64,000 nucleotides of DNA from Kudoa neothunni (lineage: Eukaryota; Cnidaria), in the NCBI GenBank assembly GCA_964304625.1, contig OZ199840.1, positions 1,798,001-1,862,000 of the forward strand, given 5' to 3'. Positions 49,401-61,209 of this stretch are shown piece by piece. A program made the position numbers and the translations under genes. The stretch's first letter is position 1, and every line of letters starts with the position of its first letter. The notes beneath the pieces were generated by a model. It ran no database searches and had not been told where the DNA came from. It saw only the letters and a program-made list of their open reading frames with translations.

Positions 49401-52400
49401 TATCTTAATCTGTATCGCGCATGTGCCAGAAATTAATTTTAAAGATATGCTCAAGTGATCTTAATTTAATAGTGATTACTCCGATACCAAGTCTTCATAT
49501 TCATATACATTTTCTTCGCCTCAATTATTTATCGTTAGAAAAATTTTATATTGATGCGATTTTATTAAACCAGCTAGATTTTGAGTTTTGCTTTTTAAAA
49601 AATATGCGATCTTAAAAGTAATACAATACATACACATACGATGTGGTCAAAATATTTCTTTATCATTCGCGCTTGCGCGCACAATAATACATAATGCCAT
49701 TTATGAAATTACTGGTTATATAATCGATCAAATATTTTATCAATAAAAACGAGGGGTTTGTGTGACCCCAATTATACTTGGAGGGCGTAATTTTCATGTG
49801 AGACCTAGAAGGTTCAAATAAATTCCAAATTATATTCTTATGTTTGAACAATAATAAAGTGGGCATTGTTGTAATCGTTGTTTGTCTGATTTGCGTAATC
49901 ATATAGTTAATTAGATTTTATTGCTCGTTCGTTTATTCTACTTTTTGTCTGCATTTAATTGTGTACATGCTTTGTTTCAAAATTACTCCGCTTTGTACTG
50001 TGGACAAAAACGTCTAAGTCCAATAAATAGAATTATGCCTCAAAACCTGAATTCATGTGTGTTTTTCGATTGACTATATTACTTTTATATCTTGGAAATA
50101 ATAATTTTTAATATATAATTTCAAATTTAGCGCAATTTTCGCAATGAGAATTCGTTAAATCTGAGAATCATTTGCGTATATATCTTAAAATTAAGAATAG
50201 TTGCTTTTTATTTACATGCAGAGAGAAGTTTATTGAAAATTATCTGTTGAAATTAACAATTAATTTTCGATGATTACGTGAATATTCCGCGTATAGTTCA
50301 AGAGCGCTAGTCAATTTTTCTATTATCTATTTTTTTAACCTAATTCGATCCCGAACCAAATTCAGTCAGCCTTATTTTTCGGATTTCATTAGTTTTAAAA
50401 ATAAGAAATTCTTCAATTAAATTAATTTAGTTTCTCTGAAACGAATATAAAATTTTCAATCGACCCATACCATACAGAATTGTAAATTGACAACATGGCG
50501 TTGTGATTAGTGGTTTGATAGAGGGATCTGTTGCTTGAACTATTTTCACCCGTTTTATAGAGCGATAGCAGTGTAACAGTCAGTCAACTTTCTATTTGTG
50601 ACTTGGCTGGGTCAGAAAGAGCGAGGCGCGCCAACAACGAAATCGATCGACAACGTGAAGCCAATAACATCAATGTATCTCTATCTACCCTTCAAAAGTG
50701 TATAATGACTATTCGCGAAAATCAACGCATACGAAAAAACAACCTAACCACCGGAATCAAAGTTTCGATCAAATATTTCTTAAGTTTAGTTGACGTAAAT
50801 TTATATAGATTGTGCCATATCGTGATAATATTCTAACTTCATTATTTAAACCCTATTTTGATGGCAATGGCAAGGTAAATTTAAAAAATTTTGATCGAAA
50901 TTTCATTTTTTTCAACGATTCACTTTACAGATACGAATGCTCGTTTGTCTATCTCCTCGTGCTGATGAATATGACGAGAATGCGGTAAGTTTTTGTCTGG
51001 CTTCGTAAAGTCTAAGAATGAAATGCGAGCCCGCTAGAACTTGAATAAAAGGGCACATTGGTTGATACGGATTTTAACAAAATTAGCGTGTTTAATCATG
51101 TATAAATCAAATCGAGGATGAATCTAATCATGTATAAATCAAGCATTGGAGGTTTAGTGCAACTTTAGATTATTAGACACAGATTAAAATCTTGGTAATC
51201 AACTAATATAATACTTTCCGTGTGCGCCTTACAGTAATATTTTCGTACTGAGGTGATAAATATTTTATTAGCATTGTTAAATTTTACCGAATGAGTTTGT
51301 AGGAGTTAGATTTTTATCAAGACAAAACCGCAGTAAGATCTTATTCTGCGAGCACGCAATATAAACATAGTCATTTTTTTCAAATGGTGTCAAGTTTAAT
51401 TAGATTTTAAAATGTCTAAGTTCAGATAACTTTATTCTTAATTTTCTTCTACGCTTTGACGTTTTGTAAAGCACATGTTATGCCATTCATAACACTCCAT
51501 TTATCGATTATGGAATTTAATTGTTTCTTATTAATATTAGAATCATTGTTAACTTGGAGTAAATAAATTAAAATAATATATTAATTTTCCGCTGCTTATG
51601 CGCATCATTTGGACTTAATTTTTGTTTTATGTAATAGAATTTTATTGATTGTTTCATCCTCTCCAATTCCATTAAAGTAACAAATCACGTGGAATTTAAC
51701 AATTTTTGTTAACCTGTAGCATTTTTTTATCATGAAGTTTGAAATTTAATTTGAACTCTCCCCTTTATGTGCTCTAATTAGTGGAGATTATTTTATCAAA
51801 CTATTTTTTTAATAACTAGTCTTTTCGTGTGCTTTTCTTTTTTCATTATTACAATAAATTTTTTTAGCACGTCCTAAAATTCTCTGAACTCACCAAAGAA
51901 ATTCATCCTGAAAACACTCCCCAAACTAATCGCAGCAGGCGTAAGGGGTGTTGGGTGATATCCACTCTTATTGATTTTAGATATGAATGTTCGTACCCCC
52001 AATTCGTCTGCCAAAAAACGCACGAGATACTACAATCACGAACCTTCGTGTGAAACTCCTCCTTGTCCTCCCTTTATTGTAATTTGATTGGGTGTTTCTT
52101 CTATTCAAATTGCCTATAGTTGGAGAATTATAATAACACCGAAGTGATCGTAAATTACGCCCAATACGTCAAGAAGTGTATAGCTCTAGCTAATCCAATC
52201 AAACAAAATCTAGTTGAGACATGTATATTTGTTGGATTTTATTGCTGATGTAATTTACGAGGATTTAGTGAATTCGCTTAGAGATCTGATAAAGAATGAT
52301 TATTCTGTAGAATCTAATTGTTGATATTTTTGATTTGATTGATGTAGAAATTCAATCAAATTGAAAAAGGCAATCTTAACGATCACGTTCAAATTGGAAT

Positions 52401-52877
52401 TCTTAAAGCTAATCTTGATGCTGCTAATAAACAATGCGATTTATACCAACAGAAAAACAGCGAATATGAGAATGATATTCGAAATTTACAACTTGAGGTT
52501 GGTTATTTCTTATGAGGTTTCTGTATCAACCAACGTTCGTGTGTTTATTTTAGTTAAAAAAATACAAGGATAATTGTACGGTTATGTCTCATGATAACAA
52601 ACGACTTAAAGAGGTAGGTTTTAGTTTAAAATGGTTTATGTAAATTTTCTTTTGTTTAGGAAGCCCAAAAAATGGAATCCGAAATTAGTAAACGTTATGA
52701 TCTTCTCTATGTAATTTTTTATACAACCATTACCGATTGATATTAATAAATGTAATGATATAGAGGGAGAAACTTTCTAAGTATGCCGTCAACATGGCCG
52801 ATAATATAAAGAAAATTAGTCAAATACGCGACATTACCACCGGTGATAATGAGAATCCTAATCGACAACTTCGATAG
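46415..52877 (+). CDS. KIF23: Kinesin-6 family motor, KIF23/MKLP1-like, multi-exon
   Basis: Mitotic kinesin of the centralspindlin complex, which bundles midzone microtubules in cytokinesis. Exon 1 (46415-46453, ending TPVK) and exon 2 (46570-46668, VYCRIKP) join in phase, matching the family start (DPVGVYCRVRPL). Exon 3 (46720-46989) holds the P-loop (LIHGQNGLLFAYGVT, CSGKTHTLTG; human [20 protein letters not shown]). Later come RYAIFISYIEIYNGKIYDLL (47.3 kb), switch I as LNKSSSRGHAIFTI (47.65 kb; usual SSRSH, here SSRGH), then a 2844-nt intron, switch II as SQLSICDLAGSERARR (50.6 kb), LFKPYFDGNGK|IRMLVCLSPRADEYDEN and HVLKFSELTKEI (51.9 kb). Coiled-coil exons follow (52.1-52.8 kb) to TAG 52877. 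The long C-terminal region of vertebrate KIF23 is absent. Several exon edges between 47.0 and 47.3 kb are approximate. The kinesin-6 class is clear from the loop NGLLF(A/T)YGVT. Confidence 0.9.
47952..48187. repeat. 14-bp minisatellite (about 17 units)
   Basis: Tandem units of TAAATTCTAAGATA with variants (aaatc for aattc, aggat for aagat). It lies in the KIF23 intron. Confidence 0.9.
48948..49083. mobile_element. pogo/Tigger-type MITE, about 136 bp
   Basis: The left end CAATCGAACCTCGATTATCC and the right end, read on the other strand, TTGAACCTCGATTATCC form inverted repeats of the known Tigger-like type (CAGTCGAACCTCGATTATCC). TA lies just outside the left end. Non-coding. The open frame spanning it is not a gene. 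The same end sequence occurs at 54060. Confidence 0.75.
49256..49790. mobile_element. piggyBac-type MITE, about 535 bp
   Basis: The left end TTAACCCTCTAAGTATAATT continues with GGGGT. The right end, on the other strand, is TTACGCCCTCCAAGTATAAT continuing with TGGGGT. They match over about 20 bp. TTAA is intact on the left and degraded (TTAC) on the right. No transposase. It lies in the KIF23 intron. Confidence 0.65.
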
Positions 52878-52879
52878 GG

Positions 52880-54059
52880 ATTTCTTTCGTGTGCTTTTCG
52901 ATAGTATGTCGATTGCTTTTATTTCCTACACACTAATTTCGTACTTTCCTTATATTCACTCCATGTCTTTATGTGCTCGCGCGCTTAATGCAATTTTTGG
53001 TTCATAGAATTGCTCAAAAGTCTTCAAAAAATACTACCCCATTTTTAATATTAATTGGTCAATCCTTTTATCGTTTTTTGGAATATCTTGTCAAGTTTAG
53101 AATTTTGACTGTCCGAATTAAAATACTACAGAAAATAGTCAACATAAAAATCATGTTATTTTGTAGATTTGGTGCAATTTTTACTACATGCGTCATTAGC
53201 TATTTTTAGATCTTAGTTTACTTTCTAGTGAAACTCCTGTAGTTGATGATTGAGAAAAATTCTTAATATATACTCACATATTTGTACATTAAAAAATAGG
53301 ATTTTTTGACTAAAATAATTTTTACTTGTTTTCTCTTCCCAGAAGAGAACCCAGTTACTGATGTAGTTTATATATTTACAGAACTTGGTTTTTTAACATG
53401 ATTATTGAAAAATCAGAGATAATAGCAACTGTGGAGAACAGTTTGACATTTATAATCCACCGAAAAGACGAGAAATTATAAAATTCACACTTTAAAATAA
53501 CCACAAGAACGCATACAAGAATTTGAAGTGTATTTTAAAATACATTGTAATAATAAAATGTGATTATCAATTCTTCAGGCGAATCTTCATCTTCATTCAT
53601 TATAAGGAAAAATATCAAATAATAAATATTATCAAAGTTTTTATCTCAAATAATTTTTATAAACATTTAATGATTTCTTTATTAAAAATATTGAAAATCT
53701 TCATTTTAAAACAGATAATGATAATAATGGAATAGAAATTGTTACCTTCATCCGTGCACGCGCTACTGCATAACTTTGATTTCATCGTTGCATTCGAATT
53801 TACTCATTTTTTTTGCTTCGTTCTGAGGGGCTTACTTGAAATTGATGACCTGCCACAATAAGTTAGGTCATCAATTTCCCAATAATTATATTCATGGTTA
53901 AAATATTGAGTGAATGCGTAGTATTGCTATATTTTGATCAGAATTAGCCTTACTTAGAAATTTTTTTTTAATTTAACACGATACACTAAAATATATTTCT
54001 CAGCTCATCTAAATATTCTAATCTTTAATTATCTTTACTCTAAAGTGGTCTTATTTATA
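52880..54059. other. Intergenic region after KIF23
   Basis: Mostly AT-rich. A 73-codon open frame from ATG 52988 (MQFLVHRIAQKSS..., ending 53209) has no recognisable features and is not called as a gene. Confidence 0.5.
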
Positions 54060-54437
54060 CAGTCGAACCTCGATTATCCCGAATATTTGGGACTCGCGAT
54101 TTTCCAGTTAATCAAACGTAAACAATGATGCTTGCGTATTTATTGGGAATTTTTGCTTGTTTTGATTGTTTACTCGATTTATAACCGATTTCAACTATTT
54201 ACTAAGTAAAATAATTTAACGTCTGCAACTTAAAATTACAAGTATTGTCATCTATTAAATATGAATATGAACATTTAAAATAAAAAATAGCGCATAATTA
54301 TAGAAGAAAAACACATCTACAGAGGAATAACCTACTTTTATAAATAATCGATGTTAATGTTTGTTTAATACGTATACAGTCATATGTTCAGATATAGTAC
54401 AAATTTATATAATAACTGAAGGCTTAACCCTCTAATG

Positions 54438-55057
54438 CGAGGGCTCCCAACCGTTTTTTAAAATTTACTTACTATCTCGGATGCCAAATTCATATTTACT
54501 TTAAGGTTTTATGCTGGTTTAACTAAGGCCAAAGCTATTTTCATGGTAAATTCTAATCCACAAATAATGTATGCCTGTGCAATGATAGCTTTTGATCCTA
54601 GTAACTCTTATTCACAAACTGTCGAAAGATTTATTTTTTATATTCTGCTAAATATAATTATTTTTTGGCCATTACCTTGCTCGTAGGGCAAGGAATAATT
54701 AAAAATAGCCAACATTAATGGCTCTTAAATATTATTAACTATTTAAATAGTTACTTTAGATATTATTATTATTATTAATTATTATTTGGCTACATCTCTA
54801 ATAAATAAACGAGGCATAAAAGAAAGAGACTGATAGTAGCTTTATAAACAGTTGTTAAATACTCATTCCTAAAAATATTTTAAACGTTTCTGACAACTTA
54901 CTATTGAATTGAGTTTAATAGCCCCAAATAATATAATTCCTTAGACATCCTTATATAAGTCACAAACCACGTCGGTCAATAATTGCTCCTATTTAATTTT
55001 GATGCTACATAATTTAAAACCAGTGATTTAAAATTTACTCCCGATTGAGAACCTCTG
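54438..55057. mobile_element. Non-autonomous hAT element with perfect 8-bp target duplication
   Basis: A 620-bp element flanked on both sides by CTCTAATG (54430-54437 and 55058-55065). The left end is CGAGGGCTCCCAACCG; the right end on the other strand is CAGAGGTTCTCAATCGGG. Both resemble the hAT terminus CAGGGGTTCTCAA, followed on both sides by a TTTAAAATTTACT-like word. No coding capacity. It contains MITE-like copy D. Confidence 0.8.
54531..54723. mobile_element. MITE-like copy D inside the hAT element
   Basis: It shares the order of words with copies A and B: gctatt near the start, ctaatcc, ctagtaactc, attctgctaaatataattat, then ttttttggcc and a short hairpin-like part. The ends are diverged. 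Confidence 0.45.
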
Positions 55058-55951
55058 CTCTAATGGATTTGAGTTAGAAATCTACCCCAATGAGACTTTG
55101 TTTATTGTATAATTCGTTACTTATAGTTTCAAACTTTCTGAGATTACCTGTATTCCTTCAAAATAATTTTATTTAGATATTAAAATATAATAACAATTTT
55201 TATCTATTGTATTGGCGGAAATATTCATTTTCCACCCTCCTAGGGGCTTTGGGGTAGAAAATTACCACATAATTTTTTAGCTAAAATTAAAGACCAAATA
55301 ATTCCGAACGTAAATGATGGGTTTCAAGATTTTAAATAATCTAGATTTTCCGATATAACGCTTACAAACTTTAAATAAATCACGTGATTCTATATAAAAA
55401 CGTTTGTTGGTGATGCCACTTTTCGAAGGGAATTCTTGAAATAATAGCAATATTATTATATGGCGTACTAATGGAGAGAATCGTGGTAACCGAAAATCTT
55501 AAACCGCTTTTAATCTCTATCCTAAGAAGATGGATTTACAACCAACGTTGAGTGCACAATTTGCAATAAATGTTGGTGTTAGAACCATCTAATAAATGTT
55601 TTTGAGTCTTGTTTGCATTAGATGCGTTTTGTTTATGACAAACAAATAGGCTAAGTAATTATGTAGATTAATATTTTAATTTTAAAAGCTTTAATTAAAA
55701 CAACACACAACCGATCGAAATCAGAACTAAAAACTAATACTAATATGACGGTTGTTGACGTTAGTATTATTCGTAGGATTATCGGAATTATTAACGAATT
55801 TATTTGCGCTATAACTCTTTACTCTTTTTTTGCATCCACCTAAATCTTCAATATTTCTTCTAACGGAATTTTTTTGTAACGAAAGATAAAATCAAAATAT
55901 AGGGTAAAAACTACCCCAGAGTTCATCGGAGTGCAGTCGATTATCAGTCCA

Positions 55952-58433
55952 TTAACACTTGTACTTACACTCTGGGTCCAATGGACCCAGAGCATGGTTG
56001 TTGTTTATATTATGGCTCTCTCAATAGAGTCAGAAAGTCAAAATTTAGTGTAGCTTCCTGAATATTTAGGTTGTATTTTTATTCATGTTTGTATGATCTA
56101 ATAATGTCTGGGTGGTTTTTTATTTAATCGAAAAAAGGTTACACCCTCTTATGTACAAACTGGGTCCAATGGACCCAGTAGAATTACTTGACAATTAACG
56201 CTTTTATAGAAATAAAAACCAATACAAACAACAAAATATATTTAATGGAGAAATCTGAAAATCCAGATTTGATGGTAACAAAATAAAATATCTCTAAGTA
56301 ATTGCACCTTTGTTTGTTTCGAGCCATGTTTAAAAATTATAAGTTGTTGCATACTTTACAATAATTTCTAAAATTTTCAATTATAATATTAATTTATTAT
56401 AAATGAAATTATAATTTTATACGTTGAAATATCTAGGCATAGTTATTAAGGATAGTAACAAATTATCCTTTGTCGCCCTCGTGTAATTGCTAATGTGTAT
56501 AGAATGTTAACCCTTGATGATGCAATAAAAATGATTTTGGAAAACTCAGGAGATTCTAACGTGAATGAGAATCTGTCTTCTGATGAAGAAATAGACAACG
56601 TTATAGAAGAACCAGTTTCAAGCGATTCGGAGAATATTTCTGATATTGAACAATCTCAAGAGGAAACTCTGTTCTCAAGAGACAAATTAATTAAATGGGA
56701 GACGAAAATACCAACTAAGGCGGTTAGAACAAGAAACCACAATATTGTAACGAATTATAAATCTAGAATGCCAAACGAAGTTAGGGAAAAAATATTTTCA
56801 CCATTGACTTCATTCAAAAGTTTTATCGGAGATGACATTCAAAAATAATAATTTCGACAAATACATTTATGGAAAAGAGAAACAATAAAATAAAACTTAA
56901 CGATTTTGATGTTTGGAAATGGATAGGTGTTAATTTATATCTTGGAACAATGAAAAACAGAAACTCTTCATTACAAGATTTATGGAATAAAGAAAAAGGT
57001 TTACCGTTTTTATCGAAAAGTAATATATCTTTAATAAAATTTAAATACAAAAATGTGGAAATAAAATTTATATATTTTATAGTAATATCATATCGGAGAT
57101 ATAGAATTATCTCTGAAAATATTCGTTTCGATAACCGCGTAGAGCGTGACCCTCAGAGAAAAGACTCACCAATTAGTTTTGTATGGGATCTATTTATAAA
57201 TAATTGCTGAAATAACTACATACCATCAGAGCAATTAACAGTGGATGAACAGCTTTGCACAACAAGGGGTAGTGTGAATTTTAAAATTTATATACCGAGT
57301 AAACCCAGAAAATATGGCATCAAAACTTCGGTCTTGGCGGATGCTAAAAATGCTTACTTGTGTAATGACCACATTTATACAGGAAGATCATCAAATGGTC
57401 CGGAGGTAAATCAGGGGAACGAGTTGTCAGAGAACTCGCAAGCCTTTATCTAATATCTAGATAAAGGTAGAACTATAACAACTGACAATTGTTTCACAAG
57501 TTTGAACCTGTCAAAATATTTAAGAGGCCGTAAGACAGCCCTAGTTGGAACTGTGAGAAAGTCACATAAATTTTTACCTACGTGCTTTCAACAGAATAAA
57601 AAAGAAGTTGGATCTCAGTTTATTTTTCATGATAAAATCACTCTTGTTAAGTTCTGTGAAAATACAAATAAGTCTGTTTTGCTTCTCAGTTCTCTAAACA
57701 ATGACAATAACATTGAGGAAGATGGGAAGCCCCAAATAATACATTACTACAACCAAACTAAGGCTGGCGTCGATGTTCTTAATCAGCTTATTCGATTCTA
57801 CATTGTAAGGAGAAGAACTCTGAGATGGCCACTTACAAATATTCTATAATATGATTGACATTTCTGGTTATAACTCAATGCTTGTATATTTGGAAAAATA
57901 TATTGAATTTAAGTTAAAATACAAAAACCGTACTAGGCGGCAAATTTACAAAATTTAGTTGATGAAATTGTAGAAGCATACGGTAACGATAATAGTGACC
58001 CTTCGCTTATCGAACCATCAAAAATCTATAGAAAGAGTGAAAAAAGAAGATGCCGGTTGTGCTCCTATATAACAGACATAAAAACTAAGACGGTCTGTTC
58101 TAAATGTGGAAAAAACGTTTGTAAACGACATTATTCAGTTTTATGTAAGAATTTTCATTGATTATTTATGTTTATTATAAAACTAAAAATTCACACTAGT
58201 ATATTTGTGCTGTCATCCACGTCAGTAATGGCGTCGTGTTATATCTTGTTTTTTACAACTTTGCGATAAATTATTAACATGACATTAAAAATAAACCAAT
58301 AAGAAATTTTCTTTTATATTTATGGCATATTTATAATCAGTTGGGCAGCGTTAAGTCCAATTTTACCGACTGGGTCCATTGGACCCAGTTTGTTCAGTAG
58401 TGTGATTTTTTGGGGCGTACGTACGAGTGTTAA
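55952..58433 (+). mobile_element. piggyBac element with TTAA ends, about 2.48 kb
   Basis: TTAA lies at both ends (55952-55955, 58430-58433). Terminal inverted repeats are CACTTGTACTTAC on the left and CACTCGTACGTAC on the right. A near-palindrome, CTGGGTCCAATGGACCCAG, lies near both ends (55972-55990; 58370-58388 in the other orientation) with a third copy at 56160-56178. The transposase reading frame inside is degenerate. The element is inserted in the outer pogo-like element. Confidence 0.9.
56504..58161 (+). pseudogene. piggyBac transposase, frame-broken
   Basis: The transposase of the enclosing element. ATG 56504 (MLTLDDAIKMILE) begins an acidic N-terminus (SSDEEIDNVIEE) as in the family. 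Then come IKLNDFDVWKWIGVNLYLG (56.89 kb), VDEQLCTTRGSVNFKIYIPS and KPRKYGIKTSVLAD (57.24 kb; the catalytic-domain core), TITTDNCFTSLNLSKYL (57.47 kb, with the catalytic Asp of the TDNxFTS motif), YNQTKAGVDVLNQLIRFYIV and RRTLRWPLTNI. The C-terminal cysteine finger is RRCRLCSYITDIKTKTVCSK...CGKNVCKRHYSV, with stop TGA near 58161. At least four frame changes or stops interrupt it: near 56.85, 57.21, 57.42-57.45 and 57.85 kb. It is inactive as it stands, but ends and finger are well kept, so decay is probably not ancient. Confidence 0.9.
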
Positions 58434-58679
58434 AGGGCGATCTTAAGTATTAAAAGAGAAATTTAAAAATAATTAACACAGAAATACTTTTGCTTTAAAT
58501 ATTGCATTGGCATATATGTTACATTGTATGGGTCGTACAGTGATGAGTGGTATTTTTGTCCGGAATTATGATTAAATAGTTGTTCCGATCTCCGGATAAT
58601 CGAACATTTATTAGCACGTAATTTCAATAATATTCAAATAAAATTTAAAATATTTTCCGGATAATCGACGTCGGATTGC

Positions 58680-61205
58680 ATCTCAAAATATCTCAAGTTA
58701 TAAAAATTTCAAGAAACATTCTATTTTTTATAATTCAGAACTCTTCATACAAAATCAGTGAATATAACATAATTGCTTTCTAATAATCATAATATTGAGA
58801 AATATATATAAATTCACACCGTTCCCATTAAAATAAGAACTCATCAGTTCGATTTATATCTTATTTTTTAAATGTTAAATCCAATTCTGTAAACTATTGT
58901 ACGGCACTGATAGATTTTAATTGACCAGCTACATTGTAAAAATTTAATTATTTAACAATTAGCCTTGAGGAATTTTCAAGATAAATCCCTAACGATATTC
59001 ACGAATTTGCTATTTCATATATTTTTTAAATAGATTATCAACAATAAATGATATTTCTTTACATGCTTAATTTAGTTATAAATAACGATATTTATTCCGT
59101 TTGTTAATTATTTTTAATGTTTTTGAGTAAAAATAGAAATAATAATAATTGTTTCGATGGAGGAATAATCTAAGTTGCTTATCTTAGCTTAAGTTAACCA
59201 TAAAAATTCATGAAGGTTCAAGTAACGTACTATAACCATATCAGTTATTTATCCAAAATTTTTACACTTTCCTTGATTTTTAATTATATAAACTTTCAAT
59301 TTTAGAAATCTAATTTTTTTGGATTTTCAAATATTAGGAAGAGAACAATGTTAAATGATTTCACTCGTAGGTAACGTCATCAAACTACGTACTATTCCAC
59401 CAATGTTTCTTTCTTCATTTCCAATTTATTTTTTATAATTGAATAATAATTTTAAATAAAAATATTTTGAAGCTTTATTGTTAAGAAAATAATAGAAAAA
59501 TTGAACTGGTATCGAATAATTAGATTATGCACAAAGGACTCGTTATTTTCTTTATATTATCTTATGTATTTGCTTCATGTACTCACGAAAATTTTATTTG
59601 CTTATAGATTCATAAAACCAGGGAAAATCGTATCATTTATTTCATAGGTCGTGGCAATAAAATATGCGTGCCTATTTTATTTTTCGTTTACTTGTAGTAA
59701 TTATATTTTAAAATATTTAACAAGTATAAGTATACGATTATCAACAGCAATAAATATAAAATTCTCTCATATATAAAATATTTAATGTATTAAATGGCAT
59801 TTTTTAATTGCAGTTTACAAATTATAATCCCTATCGTTAATCCCTATTATGTGATGGGATTATAAGGCGCCATATCAGATATAATAATGCAACATTAACT
59901 GGTAACCATTTACTAAAAAATATTTATAAAATATTAAGGAGTAAACTGTTATATGAAAGAGGTCAGACATCAAAGTGGTAAATGATCTACAGTAGTATCC
60001 AATTTCTATAAGACAATAGGCTAAGCTTAGGTCATTCAATGTTTTTTAAATTAAGCCGAAGATTTTATAATGCAACATTTATTTTTACATATAATCAGTT
60101 TCTACTTCAAGCATTATCATAATATTTTGTCAAAAAAGCTATATATGTGGATGATATGTATAATTGTTCAAAAAATAAAGTATTTTAGCAATTATGGTTG
60201 TTAATCCTGTATTAATTTATTCAAAGAATCGAAGAGATTCGTATAAAAGTATATAATGATACTAAGCGATTATTATATATTTCGAAGTGAATTAATTTAT
60301 TTTAAAGTAGAAATATCAAATAGTGATCGGCATTTATAATTATTAAATTTAGATATAATGAATGTCATCGTAATATTTATATTGTATAAAATACTTCTTT
60401 TCTATATTTTACAATTTATTATTTTTAAATAAATTGTGCCTAATTCTCAATAGAGGAAACAAAAGATTACGATATAAATAATTTTTTTAAAGTGAATGAA
60501 ACTTACAATATTTGTACAACAAAAAATCTTGAACTTAAACTTTCTATTAACTAAAAACCTCGTCATATAATAGAATTTCATTTTTGGGGAAACAATTCGA
60601 CTTTAGCGTAAAAGAATTTCCAATCGTTTTCAAATAGGTAACGCCCATAAGGCGTTTTACTTCAGGAATATCTATAAATAATGAACGTAATAAATCACTA
60701 TAATAGAATTATCGTTAAACAGTTATTTATTGAGATATTGTTGAATTAATTTTTTTAATTGTCATTGTTAATACATAAATTTAATTGATAAAGTTTTAAA
60801 TTTTTTAATTATATTTTTTAAGAAAAAACCAAATTTAATTTAACCCGACGGTAAAATTAATTTTAACCAATTTTATTTATGTAATATCCGATAAAATTTA
60901 TAATTTAAATTAAACTAATTTTTATACTAATACTCGCATATTATAATTTGAGAAATAGATCAATCTCACGTAAATCTTAATCCGTTATTACATTAATAAA
61001 CTATATGCTTTGTTTGATATTAATATATTGTTTGAATCGATAAATCTTATCGATTCCTCTATGATTCGTCCATAAAAAACCGCTGAACTAATGAACAATC
61101 TTTCATATTAATGACAATATGTGTTGGACATCAGCATTTGCTTTGATTATTCATTGTATCTTGTTTGAGTTTTATATATTATTCACTACAATTAGATACA
61201 GTTAA
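58680..61205. other. Gene-free AT-rich region
   Basis: 2.5 kb with no supported gene, RNA or repeat. Only long A/T runs are seen. Confidence 0.55.
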
Positions 61206-61209
61206 TTTT

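Larger units (their letters stand above)
47717..50560 (+). other. Large intron of KIF23
   Basis: 2844 nt between exons ending GVLVM (donor gtgagc) and beginning with the codons before SVTVSQLSICD. It contains a 14-bp minisatellite, a pogo-type MITE and a TTAA-type MITE (listed separately). No other gene is supported inside it. Confidence 0.75.
54060..58678. mobile_element. Pogo/Tigger-type outer element containing later insertions
   Basis: The left end CAGTCGAACCTCGATTATCC (54060-54079) directly follows TA. A matching right end at about 58659-58678 reads CAATCCGACGTCGATTATCC on the other strand (16 of 20). Inside lie a hAT element (54438-55057) and a piggyBac (55952-58433); removing them leaves about 1.5 kb. 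No pogo transposase was recognised in the remainder, so the pairing of the two ends is an inference. Confidence 0.5.

Noticed and set aside
21167-49680. CGCGCAAGCGC near three ATG codons (21167, 34383, 49669), considered as a shared promoter element similar to an NRF1 site
   Set aside because: The 21167 copy falls inside the XLF-like coding exon (YAQAQK) and the 49669 copy lies in a MITE, so only the MED14 copy has a promoter-like position. Three GC-rich 11-mers in AT-rich DNA remain curious but do not support a common control element.
50603-50836. Separate small gene starting MAGSERARR
   Set aside because: It is the switch II exon of KIF23 (DLAGSER), read from an internal codon.
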